From contig DATKFJ010000284.1 in NCBI GenBank assembly GCA_035511435.1, forward strand, positions 1 through 41,352: DNA of 41,352 nucleotides. Reading direction: 5' to 3'. The translations under genes and the position numbers were made by a program. Each line of letters begins with the position of its first letter. Positions within the stretch are counted from its first letter, which is position 1. Below, piece after piece: positions 1-8,249 of the stretch. The notes beneath the pieces were generated by a model. The model saw only the letters and a program-made list of their open reading frames with translations, was not told the DNA's origin and searched no databases. The stretch comes from JAMXLO01 sp035511435 (GTDB lineage Bacteria; Pseudomonadota; Alphaproteobacteria; Acetobacterales; Acetobacteraceae).

Positions 1-2
1 AC

Positions 3-758
3 AGCCGCATCTTTGACGGTCCCACCGGCACCGCCAGCTACAGCATAGACCTGCCGGACGGCGGTAATGTCATCATCAAGAACAACATCATCGAACAAGG
101 GCCGAAATCGCAGAACCCAGCGATCATCCACGTCGGCGGTCCCGCGTACCCCGGCACGAATATACAGATCACCAACAATACCATCATCAACGACCTGCAC
201 AGCAGCAGTGCCGTCGCTGTGCTGAACCAGCTGACCATCCCGGTCACCCTCACCGGCAACGACGTGTATGGCCTGACCTCGAGCCAGATTGCCAAGGGTC
301 CGGCGAGCGTTTCCGGAACCACGTTGCTCACCTCGGAGCCACCGCTGTACACGACGCATCCCTGGCAGGTGGGCACGGTGCCGCCGGACCAACTGGTCGC
401 CTACCTGTCGGAGAGTATCGCTCCCGGCAACGCACAGTTCATCGTCAGCGTCGATGGCAAGCAACTCGGCGGCCAGCAGCTCGGCGCGGCACAGACCGTT
501 ACCGCCTCGCAACCAACGAGCCACTCCGAGACGTTCAGTTTCTCCGGGTCATTCGGACCGGGCAGCCACACCATCGCCATCGATTTTTCCGGCGACACCG
601 GGACAGCCGCGCAGAAACTCTACGTCGGCGGGATCGATTACGACGGCAAGCACTATGCGGCCGACACAGCAACCTTGGCCAAGGGCGGCATCGTGACGTT
701 CACTGTCGCCGGCTCCATCGGCGCAGCCCCTGGAACAGGTGTGGTTGGCCAAAACTGA
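3..758 (+). CDS. Secreted beta-helix protein with C-terminal CBM60-like domain (5' partial)
   Basis: Open from the left edge of the window in frame 3, so the N-terminus is missing; the stop is TGA at 756-758. The first ~80 residues contain Asn-rich coils (IIKNNIIEQG, IQITNNTIIND) with the ladder pattern of right-handed parallel beta-helix proteins of the pectate-lyase-like superfamily. Residues ~125-220 (LVAYLSESIAPGNAQFIVSV through LYVGGIDYDGKHY) resemble the calcium-dependent xylan-binding CBM60-type module often attached to such proteins in alphaproteobacteria. I infer an exported protein that binds or acts on polysaccharide; the substrate and whether it is catalytic cannot be told from this fragment. 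The last ~20 residues are a Gly/Ala-rich tail. The domain calls are from motif resemblance. Confidence 0.72.
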   Translation, partial: SRIFDGPTGTASYSIDLPDGGNVIIKNNIIEQGPKSQNPAIIHVGGPAYPGTNIQITNNTIINDLHSSSAVAVLNQLTIPVTLTGNDVYGLTSSQIAKGPASVSGTTLLTSEPPLYTTHPWQVGTVPPDQLVAYLSESIAPGNAQFIVSVDGKQLGGQQLGAAQTVTASQPTSHSETFSFSGSFGPGSHTIAIDFSGDTGTAAQKLYVGGIDYDGKHYAADTATLAKGGIVTFTVAGSIGAAPGTGVVGQN

Positions 759-1015
759 CCGGCCAGTTCAGCAGCAGCCCTTGAAGCGTCCTTTCGACCG
801 ACTCCGGCCTGCACTTCGTCGACCGTCAGCGGGCCGCCTTTGCCGCAGATGCCGTCATGGCACAGGTATGTGCCTGACGTCGTCTGATCGGCGATGGGCA
901 CAATAATCTGCACCATGAACTTCGCGGCATCGCGCGGCATCCGGTGTTCGCCGGCTTCTTCGTCGGTCGCCGCATTGCGAACGGCCGGCCGCGCGCGTTG
1001 CGCGACGCGCCTCAA
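653..1015 (-). other. Unrecognised ORF, possibly a remnant
   Basis: This 120-codon frame opens with TTG on the minus strand and ends inside the antisense of the preceding gene, overlapping its last ~105 bases. The central part (HRMPRDAAKFMVQIIVPIAD, then GTYLCHDGICGKGG) has a natural composition and could be a truncated gene. The C-terminal third is only the antisense of the beta-helix gene, and there is no convincing ribosome binding site. It occupies most of the 316-base gap between the beta-helix gene and the MFS gene. I do not recognise the family. It may be the 5' part of a gene truncated by rearrangement near position 759, or a chance frame. Confidence 0.2.
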
Positions 1016-1074
1016 GGTCCGTGCACCGCAAGTACCACCAAAGCCTCAATGATCATCGGGCCGATGCAGACCCT

Positions 1075-2397
1075 TCACCCCGCCACCCGCTCAAGCTTGC
1101 CGACCACGAAGATGTAGGAGCAAGCGCCCAGCAGCGCGATGCTGGCGATGAAGGTCAGCGGGCGGGTGAAGTCGCCACCCCGCAGCAGCAATCCGATGAT
1201 GATCGGTGCGGTAATGCCGGCCAGCCCGCCAACGCCGTTGAACACGCCGCTGGTCAGCCCGATCAGCCGCTCGGGCGCGGTCGCCGAAACCAGCGACCAG
1301 TGGATCGAGGCCAGCCCGTTGGCAAAGAACGCCAGCGATAGGAACATGATGATCAGCGCCGGCCGGTCCACGAAATTCGCACCGACGATGCTGGTCGACA
1401 GCGCCAGGCCGCCGATGATCGGCGTCTTGCGCGCGAAGCTCAGGCTGAAGTCGCGGCGATACAGCCAGTCGGACAACGCTCCGGAACACAGCACGCCTGC
1501 AAACGCGCCGAGAAACGGCAGTGATGCATAAAATCCGGCCTTGATGAAGTCGAGGTGCCGGTAGGTGACCAGGTACGTTGGAAACCACGTCAGGAAGAAC
1601 GTTGACGTAGTGCCCCATGCGAAATGGCCGAAATAGATGCCCCAGAGCTTCCGCCGACCGAGTACGACCGAGAAGTCTCGCCACAGCGAGCCGTCGCGCG
1701 CCGCATGCCGCGTGGCGATCCGGTTCGACAGATCGGGGATGCCGCCGCTGGAGCGGATCAGCTCGATCTCGGCCTGATTGACGCCCGGAAACTCCGCCGG
1801 ATCGTGGTAGGCACGCCGGAACACGAACGACCAGGCAAGCCCGAGCGCGCCGGTGAAGACGAAGACCGCCGGCCAGCCGAACGACACCTTCAGCCACGCC
1901 AGCAGCGGCGTAAGAAACGCAAGGCCGACGAACTCCGCTGACGTATATACCGCGATGCAGCTCGCCCGCTCGCGCTCACCGAACCAGGTTGTGGCAATGC
2001 GGTTGTTGATCAGGAAACTGGGCACTTCGAACAAGCCGACCGTCATGCGCAGGATGATGAGCATGACGAGGCCGGTGGACAGGCCAAGACTGAGCGTTGC
2101 GATGGACCAAAAGAAGATGGTCAGCGGGTAGAGCACCCGCGGGTGCACGCGATCGACCAGCCAGCCGCCCGGAATCTGCAGCGGCGTGTAGGTCCAGCCG
2201 AATGCCGAGAACACCACACCGAGCTGGATCGACGTGAGGCCGAACTCGCTGGAGATGCTGGGCGCGGCGATCGAGAGATTGCTGCGGTCCAGGTAGTTGA
2301 TCACGACGGTGACGAACAGCAGCGCCATGATCAGGAACCGACGGCTTGATGCGGTCAGGCCAAGGGCGACGGGAGCGGGTGACTTTGCAAAGGACAT
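1075..2397 (-). CDS. MFS transporter, anion:cation symporter (ACS) family
   Basis: 440 residues with the usual 12 hydrophobic segments. The N-terminal signature NYLDRSNLSIAAP, followed by SAFGWTYTPLQIPGGWLVDR, is typical of the ACS family (hexuronate, galactonate, glucarate and phthalate type symporters), which import organic acids with protons across the inner membrane. A long central loop separates the two six-helix halves. Start chosen at ATG 2397-2395, giving a short polar N-terminus before helix 1; the frame stays open far upstream across the antisense of zwf, but that part has no transporter character. The gene diverges from zwf with ~210 bases between starts. Substrate unknown; a sugar acid would fit the neighbour, but that is inference. 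Confidence 0.85.
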   Translation of the reverse strand: MSFAKSPAPVALGLTASSRRFLIMALLFVTVVINYLDRSNLSIAAPSISSEFGLTSIQLGVVFSAFGWTYTPLQIPGGWLVDRVHPRVLYPLTIFFWSIATLSLGLSTGLVMLIILRMTVGLFEVPSFLINNRIATTWFGERERASCIAVYTSAEFVGLAFLTPLLAWLKVSFGWPAVFVFTGALGLAWSFVFRRAYHDPAEFPGVNQAEIELIRSSGGIPDLSNRIATRHAARDGSLWRDFSVVLGRRKLWGIYFGHFAWGTTSTFFLTWFPTYLVTYRHLDFIKAGFYASLPFLGAFAGVLCSGALSDWLYRRDFSLSFARKTPIIGGLALSTSIVGANFVDRPALIIMFLSLAFFANGLASIHWSLVSATAPERLIGLTSGVFNGVGGLAGITAPIIIGLLLRGGDFTRPLTFIASIALLGACSYIFVVGKLERVAG

Positions 2398-2607
2398 CGT
2401 GGCGATCCGTGACACTCCGGAGACCGATGGCGACGACGGCGCGCCTGAAGGAACCGTAATCTTGGAGTCCGCCGCCCTGCAAAGGCGGTCAGGATCGGCC
2501 CGGAAGGGGGTCGCAAGTCCATGTCGAAAGCACCATACGCTCGCCGTCGCGTCAACATCGCGTGCAGCCGCTCGACCCCGTGCCATGGCTGTGGCATCTC
2601 TGACGCC

Positions 2608-4251
2608 ATGGCAAACGCCCCCACACCCGCTCCTGCCACCAAGGTCGTGCAGGCACCGCAGCGGCATCAGCCGCAGCCGCCCGGGCCGTGCGCCATGGTG
2701 ATTTTTGGCGCCGGCGGCGACCTTACAAAGCGACTGCTGTTCCCCGCACTCTACAATCTGTCGAACACCGGCCTGATCCCCGAGCATTTCGCCATCGTCG
2801 GCGTCGATCTCGCCGACCAGGGCGTGGATGCCTGGCGCGACAGTCTGCACAAGATGCTGCAGAGCTTCGTCGGCAACCCGGATAGCGAAAGTCAGATCAC
2901 CGCGATCGACGACACCGCCTGGAAGCGGCTGGCCGACTGCATGTCCTACGTGCAGGGCGACCTGAACGATCGCGAACTGTACGAGAAACTGCATCAGCAT
3001 CTGCACGACGTCGCCCATCAGCAGCAGACCGGCGGCAACTGCCTGTTCTACCTGGCGGTGGCGGACCGTTTCTTTGGTCCGGTCGTCGAACAACTCGGTC
3101 ATGCCGGTCTGCTGGACGAGGAATTGCAGGACGACAAACCGCAACGTTGGCGACGCGTGGTGATCGAAAAGCCGTTCGGCCACAGCCTTGCGTCCGCCCG
3201 CGCGCTGAATACCCGCATTCTCCGCGCGCTGCGCGAAGAACAGATCTATCGGATCGACCATTTCCTCGGAAAGGAGACCGTGCAGAACATCATGGCCTTC
3301 CGGTTCGCCAACGGATTGTTCGAACCGATTTGGAACCGCGACCGGATCGACCACGTGCAGATCACCGTGGCGGAAACCGTGGGTGTCGAGCATCGCGGCA
3401 AGTTCTACGAGGTCACTGGCGCGTTGCGCGACATGGTGCCCAACCATGTACTCCAGTTGCTGGCGATGGTGGCGATGGAGCCGCCGGTCGGGTTCGATGC
3501 GCGCTCCGTGCATAATCGCAAGGCTGATGTGTTCACGGCCTTGCGCACGTTGAATGAAGACAATGCGGTGCGAGGGCAATACGGTCCAGGCAACGCATTG
3601 GGCGAGAAGGTGGTGGGTTACCGTGAGGAACCCGACGTCGCGCCCGCTTCCAATATCGAAACCTTCGTGGCGACGCGCCTGGCGATCGACAACTGGCGCT
3701 GGGCTGGCGTGCCGTTCTATCTGCGCACCGGCAAGCGGATGTCGCACCGCTACACGGAGATCGCCATTCGTTTCAGGCATGCGCCATATGCGCCGTTCGA
3801 GGATACGCACGTCGATGCGCTGCCACCGAACTGGCTGGTGTTGCAGATCCAGCCCGATGAAAGCATTTCGCTGCAATTCGAGGTGAAGCGGCCGGGACCG
3901 GTGGTGGATCTCGCCGCGGTGCAGATGGCGTTCCGCTACAGTGACTGGTTTCCGAAGGAGCCGAATGTCGGCTACGAAACGCTGATCTACGACTGCATGA
4001 TCGGCGATCAGACGCTGTTCCAGCGCGCCGATATGGTGGAGGAGACTTGGCGCGTCGTCCAGCCGGTGCTGGACGCTTGGGCTGCAACGCCACCGCGGCA
4101 TTTTCCGAATTATGCCGCCGGCACCGATGGTCCGAATTCCGCCGACCTGCTGCTGCAGCAGGATGGCCGCGCGTGGCGCCCCGTCGGCGCCGCCGACAAA
4201 GCGCACCCCCCACTCGGCGGCGCCGACAAAGCGCATCCCGCCAAGGTTTGA
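2608..4251 (+). CDS. zwf: Glucose-6-phosphate 1-dehydrogenase
   Basis: 547 residues from ATG 2608. Oxidises glucose 6-phosphate to 6-phosphogluconolactone with NAD(P)+ in the cytoplasm, feeding the pentose phosphate or Entner-Doudoroff route. Seen: the dinucleotide-binding motif FGAGGDLTKR near residue 33, the substrate motif VVIEKPFGHS near residue 183, and the active-site motif RIDHFLGKE at residues 215-223 with catalytic His218. An upstream in-frame ATG at 2521 has a G-rich stretch before it but would add a Cys/Arg-rich leader unlike the family, so 2608 is preferred, although its ribosome site is weak. The last ~22 residues (GAADKAHPPLGGADKAHP) are an unusual extension encoded by two copies of a 30-bp repeat. 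It diverges from the MFS gene and lies 54 bases before the ABC operon, so co-transcription with that operon is possible. Confidence 0.95.
   Translation: MANAPTPAPATKVVQAPQRHQPQPPGPCAMVIFGAGGDLTKRLLFPALYNLSNTGLIPEHFAIVGVDLADQGVDAWRDSLHKMLQSFVGNPDSESQITAIDDTAWKRLADCMSYVQGDLNDRELYEKLHQHLHDVAHQQQTGGNCLFYLAVADRFFGPVVEQLGHAGLLDEELQDDKPQRWRRVVIEKPFGHSLASARALNTRILRALREEQIYRIDHFLGKETVQNIMAFRFANGLFEPIWNRDRIDHVQITVAETVGVEHRGKFYEVTGALRDMVPNHVLQLLAMVAMEPPVGFDARSVHNRKADVFTALRTLNEDNAVRGQYGPGNALGEKVVGYREEPDVAPASNIETFVATRLAIDNWRWAGVPFYLRTGKRMSHRYTEIAIRFRHAPYAPFEDTHVDALPPNWLVLQIQPDESISLQFEVKRPGPVVDLAAVQMAFRYSDWFPKEPNVGYETLIYDCMIGDQTLFQRADMVEETWRVVQPVLDAWAATPPRHFPNYAAGTDGPNSADLLLQQDGRAWRPVGAADKAHPPLGGADKAHPAKV
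4181..4240 (+). repeat. Two 30-bp direct repeats inside the 3' end of zwf
   Basis: Positions 4181-4210 and 4211-4240 match at 25 of 30 bases; the core CGCCGACAAAGCGCA is identical at 4191-4205 and 4221-4235. Because the period is a multiple of three, the repeat is translated in frame as GADKAHP twice at the C-terminus of G6PD. It resembles short GC-rich repeats that spread between genes in many genomes, here incorporated into a coding region. Confidence 0.8.
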
Positions 4252-4305
4252 CAGGCGACTCCGCGCCGCCATACTCCGCGCAACGTTGGGGGCTGGAGAG
4301 GGATA

Positions 4306-5382
4306 ATGACGCGGAACAGATCAGCGCTGTCACGCCGCGGATTGTTGCACGCCTCCGTCGGGGCACTGGCGACTCCATTCGTCATTCCGGCGCGTGCTGC
4401 CGACACGCTTGTCGTCAACGGCTATGGCGCCGAGTACCAGGACATCCTGATGCGTACGACAATCGAGCCGTTCGAGAAGAAATTCGGCGTGCAGGTGACC
4501 TACGACAACACCGGCAGCGCGGCGCAGAATTATGCGAAGATCCGTGCATCGCGCGGTGCACCAGGCTTCGATGTCGCGGGCGAATTGACGCCCCCCGAGG
4601 TCATCCTGGGTCAGAAGGAGAAACTGCTGGAGACGATCAGCGAAGCCGATGTGCCGAACCTGAAATACGTCTGGCCAAACAGCCGCACCATTATTCCGCC
4701 GACCGGCGTCGTGCACACTTACCAGTATATCGCGCTGCTGTGGAACAAGACGCATCTGGAAAAGCCCGCGTCCTGGGCGAATTACTGGGACCCCGCCCCG
4801 GCTTACGGCGACAAGATCAAGGGACATCTGATCGCGTTTGAACCGGCCAACCTCCTGTCGGTGTACGCGTTGATCATGGCGGCCAAGCTGAAAGGCGGCG
4901 GATTGGACAACATGCATCCCGCATGGGACCTGCTGAAGGCGCAGAAACCCTGGATCGGCGTCAGCGTGATGGCATCCGACGCCGCGGCGCCATATTTCGA
5001 AAATGACCAGGTGTGGCTTGCACCTTTCTGGAGCGCGCGCGCCGGCTATTATGTCGCGCAAAGCTATCCGGTGGATTTCACCATCCCCAAGGAGGGCACG
5101 ATCGGGCTTGCCAACTGCGCGTCCGTGCCGGTGGGTGCCGCCAACAAGAAGCTGGCGTTCGAGTTCATCAACTTCCGCCTCGACCGCGACGTGCAGCGCG
5201 CATTCAATCTGGCATACCACTCCAGCCCGGGCCGCCCCGACATCGCCGACTGGCCCGCCGACTTCGCCGCGACGCAGATCGTTACGGCGGGAAAGATGGC
5301 GAGCGTGGATTTCCCCGACAGTGCTGTGATCGGCAGCAAGCGTGCCGAATGGACGCGTCAGTGGCAGGAGATCATGAGCTGA
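4306..5382 (+). CDS. ABC transporter substrate-binding protein, polyamine/PotD-PotF type
   Basis: 358 residues. The N-terminus has a Tat-like leader: twin arginine in SRRGLLH, a hydrophobic stretch and a likely cleavage after PARA, so the protein is probably exported folded to the periplasm. The mature part (LVVNGYGAEYQDILMRTTIE, VQVTYDNTGS) has the layout of class I spermidine/putrescine-type binding proteins that capture small organic solutes for the permeases encoded next. A strong ribosome site GGAGAGGGA lies at 4295-4303, just before ATG 4306. First gene of the importer operon; separated from the first permease gene by 102 bases that contain a strong hairpin, which may help keep binding-protein mRNA in excess. 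Substrate unknown; the dehydrogenase and inosose-dehydratase genes downstream hint at a polyol, cyclitol or sugar derivative. Confidence 0.88.
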   Translation: MTRNRSALSRRGLLHASVGALATPFVIPARAADTLVVNGYGAEYQDILMRTTIEPFEKKFGVQVTYDNTGSAAQNYAKIRASRGAPGFDVAGELTPPEVILGQKEKLLETISEADVPNLKYVWPNSRTIIPPTGVVHTYQYIALLWNKTHLEKPASWANYWDPAPAYGDKIKGHLIAFEPANLLSVYALIMAAKLKGGGLDNMHPAWDLLKAQKPWIGVSVMASDAAAPYFENDQVWLAPFWSARAGYYVAQSYPVDFTIPKEGTIGLANCASVPVGAANKKLAFEFINFRLDRDVQRAFNLAYHSSPGRPDIADWPADFAATQIVTAGKMASVDFPDSAVIGSKRAEWTRQWQEIMS

Positions 5383-5425
5383 TGCCGATGCGCTGCATCC
5401 GGGCTTGTGCGGCAATCGCGACAAG

Positions 5426-5462
5426 TGCGCTGAGATGACGATACATTTGTCATCTCAGCGCA
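5426..5462 (+). promoter_or_regulatory. Perfect 14-bp intercistronic hairpin
   Basis: TGCGCTGAGATGAC (5426-5439) is followed by a 9-base spacer and its exact reverse complement (5449-5462). In RNA two more pairs (G-U and A-U) can form, leaving a 5-base loop. It sits between the binding-protein gene and the first permease gene and has no T-run after it. It is more likely an mRNA-stability or partial-termination element, as between other binding-protein and permease genes, than a full terminator. The right arm resembles other intergenic repeats in this window. Confidence 0.75.
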
Positions 5463-5484
5463 GCCGAGGGTCGAGGCGTTACCA

Positions 5485-6330
5485 TTGAACGAACGTCGCC
5501 TCACGCCGTACCTGCTGATCGCCGCGCCAGCCTGCTTTCTGCTGGTCTTCTTCGTCATCCCTTCCGCCGTGCTGCTCTCGATGAGCGTGATGCAGTCCGA
5601 AGACACCATCCCCACCGGCAACCTCACGCTCGACAATTACGCAACCTTGCTCTCCACCCGACTATACCTGAGCGCCATCCTGCGCAGCTTCACCGTCGGC
5701 ATTTCTACCGGCGCCATGGTCGTGCTGCTCGCCTATCCGCTCGCCTATTTCCTCGTGCGCACCACCAGCCGATGGAAGAACCTGCTGATCGCTGCGTCCT
5801 TGGCCCCGCTGCTGGCAAGTGTGATCGTGCGCACCTACGGCTGGTGGGTAATACTGAATCGCGAGGGCGCACTGAACGTCGTACTGCATTCACTCGGCTT
5901 CATCAGTCAGCCGCTGATCATGCTGCCCTCCACGCTGGCCATCATCATCGGCCTGGCGCACGCGCTGCTGCCATACGGCGTGCTCACCATCATGGCCTCG
6001 CTCAACGGGCTCAATCCCAGTCTCGAACGCGCCGCGATGAGCCTCGGCGCCAGCCAGGTGCGAACCTTCCTGTCCGTCACGCTGCCGTTGACCGCGCCCG
6101 GTATCGCCGGCGGCTTCCTGCTCACCTTCGCAATCGCCATGAGCGCCTACGCAACACCGGCAATCCTCGGCGGCCCCAGCACTGAAGTGATGGCGACAAT
6201 GATCCGCCAGTTCATGCTGGAACTGCTGGACTGGTCGCTGGGCTCGGCAATGGGCGCGATCCTGCTGGTCAGTGCCATGATCCTGTTGCTGCTCACCAGC
6301 ATGCTGAGCAACCGGCAGCGCACACCATGA
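5485..6330 (+). CDS. ABC transporter permease, PotB type
   Basis: 281 residues, about six transmembrane helices, membrane-embedded subunit of the importer. The EAA-like coupling loop is visible as ERAAMSLGASQVRTFLSVTL near residue 187, which docks on the ATPase. The start is TTG at 5485 (TTG AAC GAA); no in-frame ATG lies nearby, and the frame gives MNERRLTPYLLI, a normal N-terminus for this family. A rare start and weak ribosome site would lower its expression relative to the binding protein. Its stop overlaps the start of the next permease gene by four bases (ATGA), implying translational coupling. Confidence 0.9.
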   Translation: MNERRLTPYLLIAAPACFLLVFFVIPSAVLLSMSVMQSEDTIPTGNLTLDNYATLLSTRLYLSAILRSFTVGISTGAMVVLLAYPLAYFLVRTTSRWKNLLIAASLAPLLASVIVRTYGWWVILNREGALNVVLHSLGFISQPLIMLPSTLAIIIGLAHALLPYGVLTIMASLNGLNPSLERAAMSLGASQVRTFLSVTLPLTAPGIAGGFLLTFAIAMSAYATPAILGGPSTEVMATMIRQFMLELLDWSLGSAMGAILLVSAMILLLLTSMLSNRQRTP

Positions 6331-6422
6331 AGCGACCGGCATCGTGGAGCATGAAGCGACCGGCACCGTGGAGCATGAAGCGACCGGCACCGTGGAGCGT
6401 GAAGCAACCGGCACCATGGAGC
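6327..6422 (+). repeat. Four tandem 24-bp repeats at a start codon
   Basis: Units at 6327-6350, 6351-6374, 6375-6398 and 6399-6422. Units 2 and 3 are identical, unit 1 differs at one base, and unit 4 differs at three bases and starts with GTG. Each unit begins with a possible start codon followed by AAGCGACCGGCA or a near variant. The 24-bp period keeps the reading frame whatever the copy number, so gain or loss of units would change N-terminal length without breaking the gene. Confidence 0.95.
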
Positions 6423-7211
6423 GCACTGAAGCTGCTGGTCGCCTGCATCTATCTGTTCATGCTGGGTCCGATCCTGATCACCGCGGCGGTCGCGTTCAAT
6501 CAGGACAATCGTTCCTACTTCCCGCCCCGCGGATTTTCATTGCGATGGTGGTACGCCGCGTTCGGCCCGCAGTGGATGCAGCCCCTGGTGTTCAGCCTGG
6601 AACTCGCGACACTCGTCGCCCTGATCTCCGCGGCCGCCGGCGTCCCCCTGGCATTCGCATTCCAGCGCTACAATTTTCCCGGCAAGTCGCTTGTGCGCGC
6701 GATCACGCTGGGTCCGCTGATCCTGCCAAGCCTGGTCACCGGCATCGCGCTATTGCAGTTCCTCTCACTGGTTGGCCTGGGACGATGGATGGGCTTCTGG
6801 GCGCTGCTGATCGGCCACGTGGTGATCTGCCTGCCATTCTCCGTGCGCACCGTCGCGATCAGTCTGGCCGCAATGCCGGGCAATCTCGAACCAGCCGCCG
6901 CAAGCCTCGGCGCAACGCCATTGGCCGTGTTGCGCCACGTCACGTTGCCGCTCGCCATCCCCGGCATGTTCGCCGGCATGATCTTCGCGTTCATCCACAG
7001 CTTCGACGATGTCAACCTGTCGCTCTTCATCGCGCGACCTGGCGAACGACCACTGACCGTGGCAATCCTCAGCTTCCTCGAATTCGGTTTTGCGCCGACG
7101 CTGGCTGCGGTTTCCATTCTGTCGATGCTGATCCCGCTGGCGTTGGTCGCGTTGTTCGGCCGCTTCGTGGGAATTGGCGAGTTCCTGTATCAGGAAGCCG
7201 GCAATGGTTGA
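6327..7211 (+). CDS. ABC transporter permease, PotC type, with repeated N-terminus
   Basis: 294 residues, second membrane subunit of the importer. The EAA-like loop is EPAAASLGATPLAVLRHVTL near residue 190. Helix 1 begins only at about residue 35 (LKLLVACIYLFML). Before it lies an 8-residue unit (MKRPAPWS-like) repeated four times, encoded by four 24-bp tandem repeats that begin exactly at the start codon. Three units start with ATG and the fourth with GTG, so translation could begin at any of four in-frame sites; the first (6327) overlaps the previous stop as ATGA. The repeat is not part of the permease family and is predicted to face the cytoplasm. The 3' end overlaps the ATPase gene by 8 bases. 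Confidence 0.88.
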   Translation: MKRPASWSMKRPAPWSMKRPAPWSVKQPAPWSALKLLVACIYLFMLGPILITAAVAFNQDNRSYFPPRGFSLRWWYAAFGPQWMQPLVFSLELATLVALISAAAGVPLAFAFQRYNFPGKSLVRAITLGPLILPSLVTGIALLQFLSLVGLGRWMGFWALLIGHVVICLPFSVRTVAISLAAMPGNLEPAAASLGATPLAVLRHVTLPLAIPGMFAGMIFAFIHSFDDVNLSLFIARPGERPLTVAILSFLEFGFAPTLAAVSILSMLIPLALVALFGRFVGIGEFLYQEAGNG

Positions 7212-8196
7212 GCCGGCGCTGCGGCTCGCGGCGCTGACCAAACGCTTCGGCGCACTGATCGCGGTGGACGCCATAGATCTCGCCGTCGCGCAAGGCGAGT
7301 TCGTCACGCTGCTCGGCCCAAGTGGTTGTGGCAAGACGACGACCCTGAACATGATCGCCGGCTTCATCACACCCGATGCAGGAAGCATCCGATTGCACGG
7401 CAAGGCAGTGGAACCGCTGCCGCCGTTTCGTCGTGATCTCGGACTGGTGTTCCAGGACTACGCGCTGTTCCCGCACATGACGGTGGCCGAGAATGTCGGC
7501 TTCGGCCTGCGCATGCGCCGCGTCCCGCGCGGAGAGATCGCCCAGCGCGTCGCGCAGGCGCTCGACCTCGTGCAGCTTACCGGTCTGGATCAACGGCGTC
7601 CGTCGCAACTTTCCGGCGGACAGCGACAACGTGTCGCACTCGCGCGTGCGCTGGTGATCCAACCGGCAATGCTGCTGCTGGATGAGCCGCTGTCCAACCT
7701 GGACCTGAAGCTGCGCGAAGAAATGCGGATGGAGATTTCCGCCTTGCAGCAGCGTTTGGGTATCGCCACCGTGTTCGTCACGCACGACCAGGCTGAAGCG
7801 CTGACCATGTCGGATCGGATCGCGGTAATGCGCCAGGGTCGCATCGAACAGATCGGCACGCCGAACGATATCTATGAACGACCCACCACGCGCTTCGTCG
7901 CCGGATTCATTGGCACGGCCAACCTGATCGAAAGTCGCGAAGGCGTCATCGTCATACGTCCGGAGCGGCTGAAACTGTGCCCACCGGGCCAGGAGCCGCC
8001 CGATGTTCGATGCTGGCCGGCTCGCGTGGAACGCGTGGTGTATCTCGGCGCGCGCCTCGAATTGCGCCTGCGCATTGCCGACAGTACGCAACTTCTGGCA
8101 GAGACGGTTAATGATGGCGGTGCGACGTGGTCCACAGGCGATATGGCAACGGCGTGGTTCCGTCCGGAAGACGCCTGGGTGGTTGCAAAGGAGTAA
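7204..8196 (+). CDS. ABC transporter ATP-binding protein, PotA type
   Basis: 330 residues. Cytoplasmic ATPase driving the importer. Visible motifs: Walker A GPSGCGKTT, Q-loop VFQDYALFPH, signature LSGGQRQR, Walker B MLLLDEPLSNLD and switch His in VFVTHDQAEA. A C-terminal extension of about 90 residues (from FIGTANLIE, with VIRPERLKL) matches the TOBE-type regulatory domain of the polyamine/sugar ATPase subfamily. Start placed at ATG 7204 because AGGAAG at 7192-7197 lies six bases upstream; an in-frame TTG at 7174 is less likely. It overlaps the upstream permease gene by 8 bases, so coupling is expected. Confidence 0.94.
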   Translation: MVEPALRLAALTKRFGALIAVDAIDLAVAQGEFVTLLGPSGCGKTTTLNMIAGFITPDAGSIRLHGKAVEPLPPFRRDLGLVFQDYALFPHMTVAENVGFGLRMRRVPRGEIAQRVAQALDLVQLTGLDQRRPSQLSGGQRQRVALARALVIQPAMLLLDEPLSNLDLKLREEMRMEISALQQRLGIATVFVTHDQAEALTMSDRIAVMRQGRIEQIGTPNDIYERPTTRFVAGFIGTANLIESREGVIVIRPERLKLCPPGQEPPDVRCWPARVERVVYLGARLELRLRIADSTQLLAETVNDGGATWSTGDMATAWFRPEDAWVVAKE

Positions 8197-8231
8197 GGCG
8201 TTCGTGTGACAGTCCTGGTCGGAGGCGACGA

Positions 8232-8249
8232 ATGGCGACCAACAGATGA
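8232..8249 (+). CDS. Five-codon leader ORF (MATNR) coupled to the next gene
   Basis: ATG GCG ACC AAC AGA TGA at 8232-8249 follows GGAGG (8221-8225) with a six-base spacer, the best ribosome site in this gap. Its stop overlaps the ATG of the following dehydrogenase at 8246-8248. The dehydrogenase itself has no ribosome site at normal distance, so ribosomes finishing this mini-ORF could reinitiate there. Whether the peptide matters or only the coupling does is unknown. Confidence 0.35.
   Translation: MATNR

Noticed and set aside
2484..2515. SRP-RNA-like string (GGTCAGG, then CCGGAAGG)
   Set aside because: Five extra bases interrupt the conserved block, the AGCAGCC part is absent, and the flanks do not pair into an SRP RNA hairpin.
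2398..4272. Minus-strand frame joined to the MFS gene and spanning the antisense of zwf (over 1000 codons in total)
   Set aside because: The upstream part has no domain character, is His/Arg/Gln-rich as expected from antisense of a GC-rich gene, and the sense strand is unambiguous G6PD.
6327..6422. CRISPR-like repeats
   Set aside because: The units are contiguous with no spacers, are in frame and are part of a permease gene.
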